64,000 nucleotides of DNA from Caballeronia sp. SBC1. GTDB taxonomy: Bacteria; Pseudomonadota; Gammaproteobacteria; Burkholderiales; Burkholderiaceae. Of this stretch, positions 62,461 to 64,000 are shown one piece after another. The stretch is from NCBI RefSeq assembly GCF_011493005.1, contig NZ_CP049156.1, positions 2,232,001 to 2,296,000 of the forward strand, read 5' to 3'. Within the stretch, counting starts at the first letter, position 1. The number at the start of each line of letters is the position of its first letter. A program made the translations under genes and the position numbers. The notes under the pieces were generated by a model. The model was not told the origin of the DNA, did not search any database, and saw only the letters and a program-made list of their open reading frames with translations.

Positions 62461-62659
62461 GCGTTTAGGCTGTAGGCGTGTTCTGGTCTGCTTGCGGGAA
62501 TCCCTAGCGAACTAATGGAGATCCGGTGCCGCAAAGGCTGTGCGACCATGCCAAATTCCAGTGGCAACGGCCATTGGTACAGCTTTGGGTCAATCTGAAC
62601 CGACCGCCGCTTTAAACGCCGCTAGGAAGCCGGAAGTCGGGCGCCCCAGCGGCTAGCCC

Positions 62660-64000
62660 TTAGTACCGCGTTACCCTTCCCTCGTCCGGGATCTTGAACA
62701 CGGATACCGCAGCCTTCAGGTGACGCGTCTGCTCATGCAGCGACGCAGCCGCCGACGCCGCCTGCTCCACCAGCGCCGCATTCTGTTGCGTCATTTCATC
62801 CATCTGCACGACGGCCTGATTGACCTGCTCAATGCCCGTGCTTTGCTCCAGCGACGAAGCGCTGATCTCGGCCATCATCTGCGTGAGGCGCGAGATTGAC
62901 GTCGATACCTCGCGCATTGCCTGACCTGCACGTCCCGCCAGCGCCGAACCATCGTTCACCTGCAAGACCGATTCACCGATCAGTTCCTTGATCTCCTTGG
63001 CCGATTGTGCGCTGCGTTGTGCAAGTCCGCGCACCTCGCTCGCCACGACTGCGAATCCGCGGCCCTGTTCACCCGCACGCGCCGCCTCGACAGCCGCATT
63101 CAACGCAAGAATGTTGGTCTGGAACGCGATGCCGTCAATCACCGAGATGATCTCCGCGATCTTGTCCGAACTCCTGGCGATGCTGGTCATCTTCTCGACC
63201 ACCTGATCGACCACGCCCGTGCCTCGTGATGTTGCCGTCAGCGCGTCGCCTGCAAGGCTGTTCGCGTCGCGCGCATGCTCGGCGTTCTGGCGCACCGTCG
63301 CGGTCAACTCCTCCATGCTCGATGCAGTCTCTTCCAGCGATGCAGCCTGATTCTCCGTGCGAGCCGACAGATCCGCGTTGCCGGTGGCGATTTCATCGGC
63401 GCCGAGATTGATCGAGTCCGACGACTCGCGCACCGTCTTCACCGTGTGCGCGACGCTCGCCTGCATCGACGCGAGACCGGCGAACAAGCGGCCAATTTCG
63501 TTGGTGCCGCGATCGGCAATATGCTCGTCGAGCTTGCCCTCGGCAATCCGTTCGAAGTGACGGCCAGCTTCCTCGAGCGGGGCGACCACGCCGCGGCGCA
63601 ACGCGACGTGTACGAACACGACACCCGCAACGAGCGCCACGAACATCGCCAGACCAACGCCGCGGAAAAGGCCAAGCCTGGCATCGATGGAATCCAGATA
63701 CGACTGGCTCGCGGTGTCGCCAAACCGGGCGAAGTTTTGTTGCTCGGCGAGGTAGCGGTCCTGGAACCCTTGGGTCGGCTGATCAAGGAACGCTTGCAGA
63801 TTATTGGCGTCGAGGTACTGGGTCAGTTCACTGAGCGCGCCGTGATACGCCTGGAATTTTTCCTGCAATGCGGCCGTGCGCGCCCTGTTTTCATCGCCGG
63901 TTTTGGGTGCATTGACGAAGGCGGTGAACGACTTGTCCGCTAGCGCCAACTGCTCGCGCGCGTGCTGGACAATGTCGACAGGTTCCGTGCCGCCACGCGC
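62660..64000 (-). CDS. Methyl-accepting chemotaxis protein (N-terminus cut by window edge)
   Basis: This is an inner-membrane chemoreceptor. The frame is open to the window edge, so the first membrane helix and part of the ligand-binding domain lie outside. What is visible is the end of a four-helix-bundle sensor domain ([20 protein letters not shown]), TM2 ([21 protein letters not shown]), HAMP, and a cytoplasmic signalling domain. That domain carries the hairpin tip [20 protein letters not shown] and [21 protein letters not shown]. The protein ends [12 protein letters not shown] without a CheR-docking pentapeptide. Confidence 0.95.
   Translation of the reverse strand, partial: ARGGTEPVDIVQHAREQLALADKSFTAFVNAPKTGDENRARTAALQEKFQAYHGALSELTQYLDANNLQAFLDQPTQGFQDRYLAEQQNFARFGDTASQSYLDSIDARLGLFRGVGLAMFVALVAGVVFVHVALRRGVVAPLEEAGRHFERIAEGKLDEHIADRGTNEIGRLFAGLASMQASVAHTVKTVRESSDSINLGADEIATGNADLSARTENQAASLEETASSMEELTATVRQNAEHARDANSLAGDALTATSRGTGVVDQVVEKMTSIARSSDKIAEIISVIDGIAFQTNILALNAAVEAARAGEQGRGFAVVASEVRGLAQRSAQSAKEIKELIGESVLQVNDGSALAGRAGQAMREVSTSISRLTQMMAEISASSLEQSTGIEQVNQAVVQMDEMTQQNAALVEQAASAAASLHEQTRHLKAAVSVFKIPDEGRVTRY

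Overview
The window is about 64 kb of high-GC, gene-dense chromosome. I read it as a member of the Burkholderiaceae close to Paraburkholderia or Caballeronia. The basis is the style of the housekeeping genes (moeA-moaD-moaE, NUDIX-aat-bpt-pyrD, rpiA, rlmB, rnr), a short H-NS-family protein, and an exopolysaccharide locus of the Burkholderia Wzx/Wzy type. Species cannot be fixed from the sequence alone.

Layout. 0-9.4 kb: molybdopterin synthesis (minus strand, cut by the left edge), a zinc-ribbon NUDIX hydrolase, the two N-degron aminoacyl-transferases aat and bpt, pyrD, a polar amino-acid ABC importer without an ATPase gene, a signal peptidase I and a Gfo/Idh/MocA oxidoreductase. 9.4-41.4 kb: a large polysaccharide locus. 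It holds a FadR-type regulator, a GMP/PMI fusion, a Wzx flippase, a double alpha/beta-hydrolase, two overlapping GT2 genes, three GT4 genes, a Wzy-like polymerase, a Crp/Fnr regulator, Wza, Wzc and two more GT4 genes. A long imperfect inverted repeat separates Wzc from the last two glycosyltransferases. 41.5-47.5 kb: rpiA, a SirB2-like protein, an amidase lipoprotein, rlmB and rnr. 47.7-54.1 kb: two nearly identical tRNA-Leu(CAG) genes, direct repeats 6.2 kb apart. They bracket an H-NS-like gene and a flavoenzyme module (DAO-type oxidase, MarR, a TMADH/N-methylproline-demethylase-like enzyme, TetR). 54.8-64 kb: signalling genes (a double-receiver protein, a REC-GGDEF protein, a hybrid kinase with Hpt), a short CDF transporter, an NTF2-like protein and a chemoreceptor cut by the right edge.

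The most unusual part is a four-gene, translationally coupled operon at 24.9-28.6 kb inside the polysaccharide locus. It encodes a stand-alone carrier protein, an acyl-CoA-dehydrogenase-like flavoprotein without the usual catalytic glutamate, a class II aminoacyl-tRNA-synthetase relative of the amino acid:[carrier protein] ligase family, and a DUF1839 protein. A GH2 glycosidase of beta-mannosidase type follows. The ligase keeps the three zinc ligands at the spacing I recall for the Bradyrhizobium enzyme. The end product of such systems is not known to me. The DUF1839 protein has a Cys/His arrangement that could make it the acyltransferase that unloads the carrier. Because the operon sits among polysaccharide genes, I propose, as inference only, that it adds an aminoacyl-derived group to a glycan or related small molecule.
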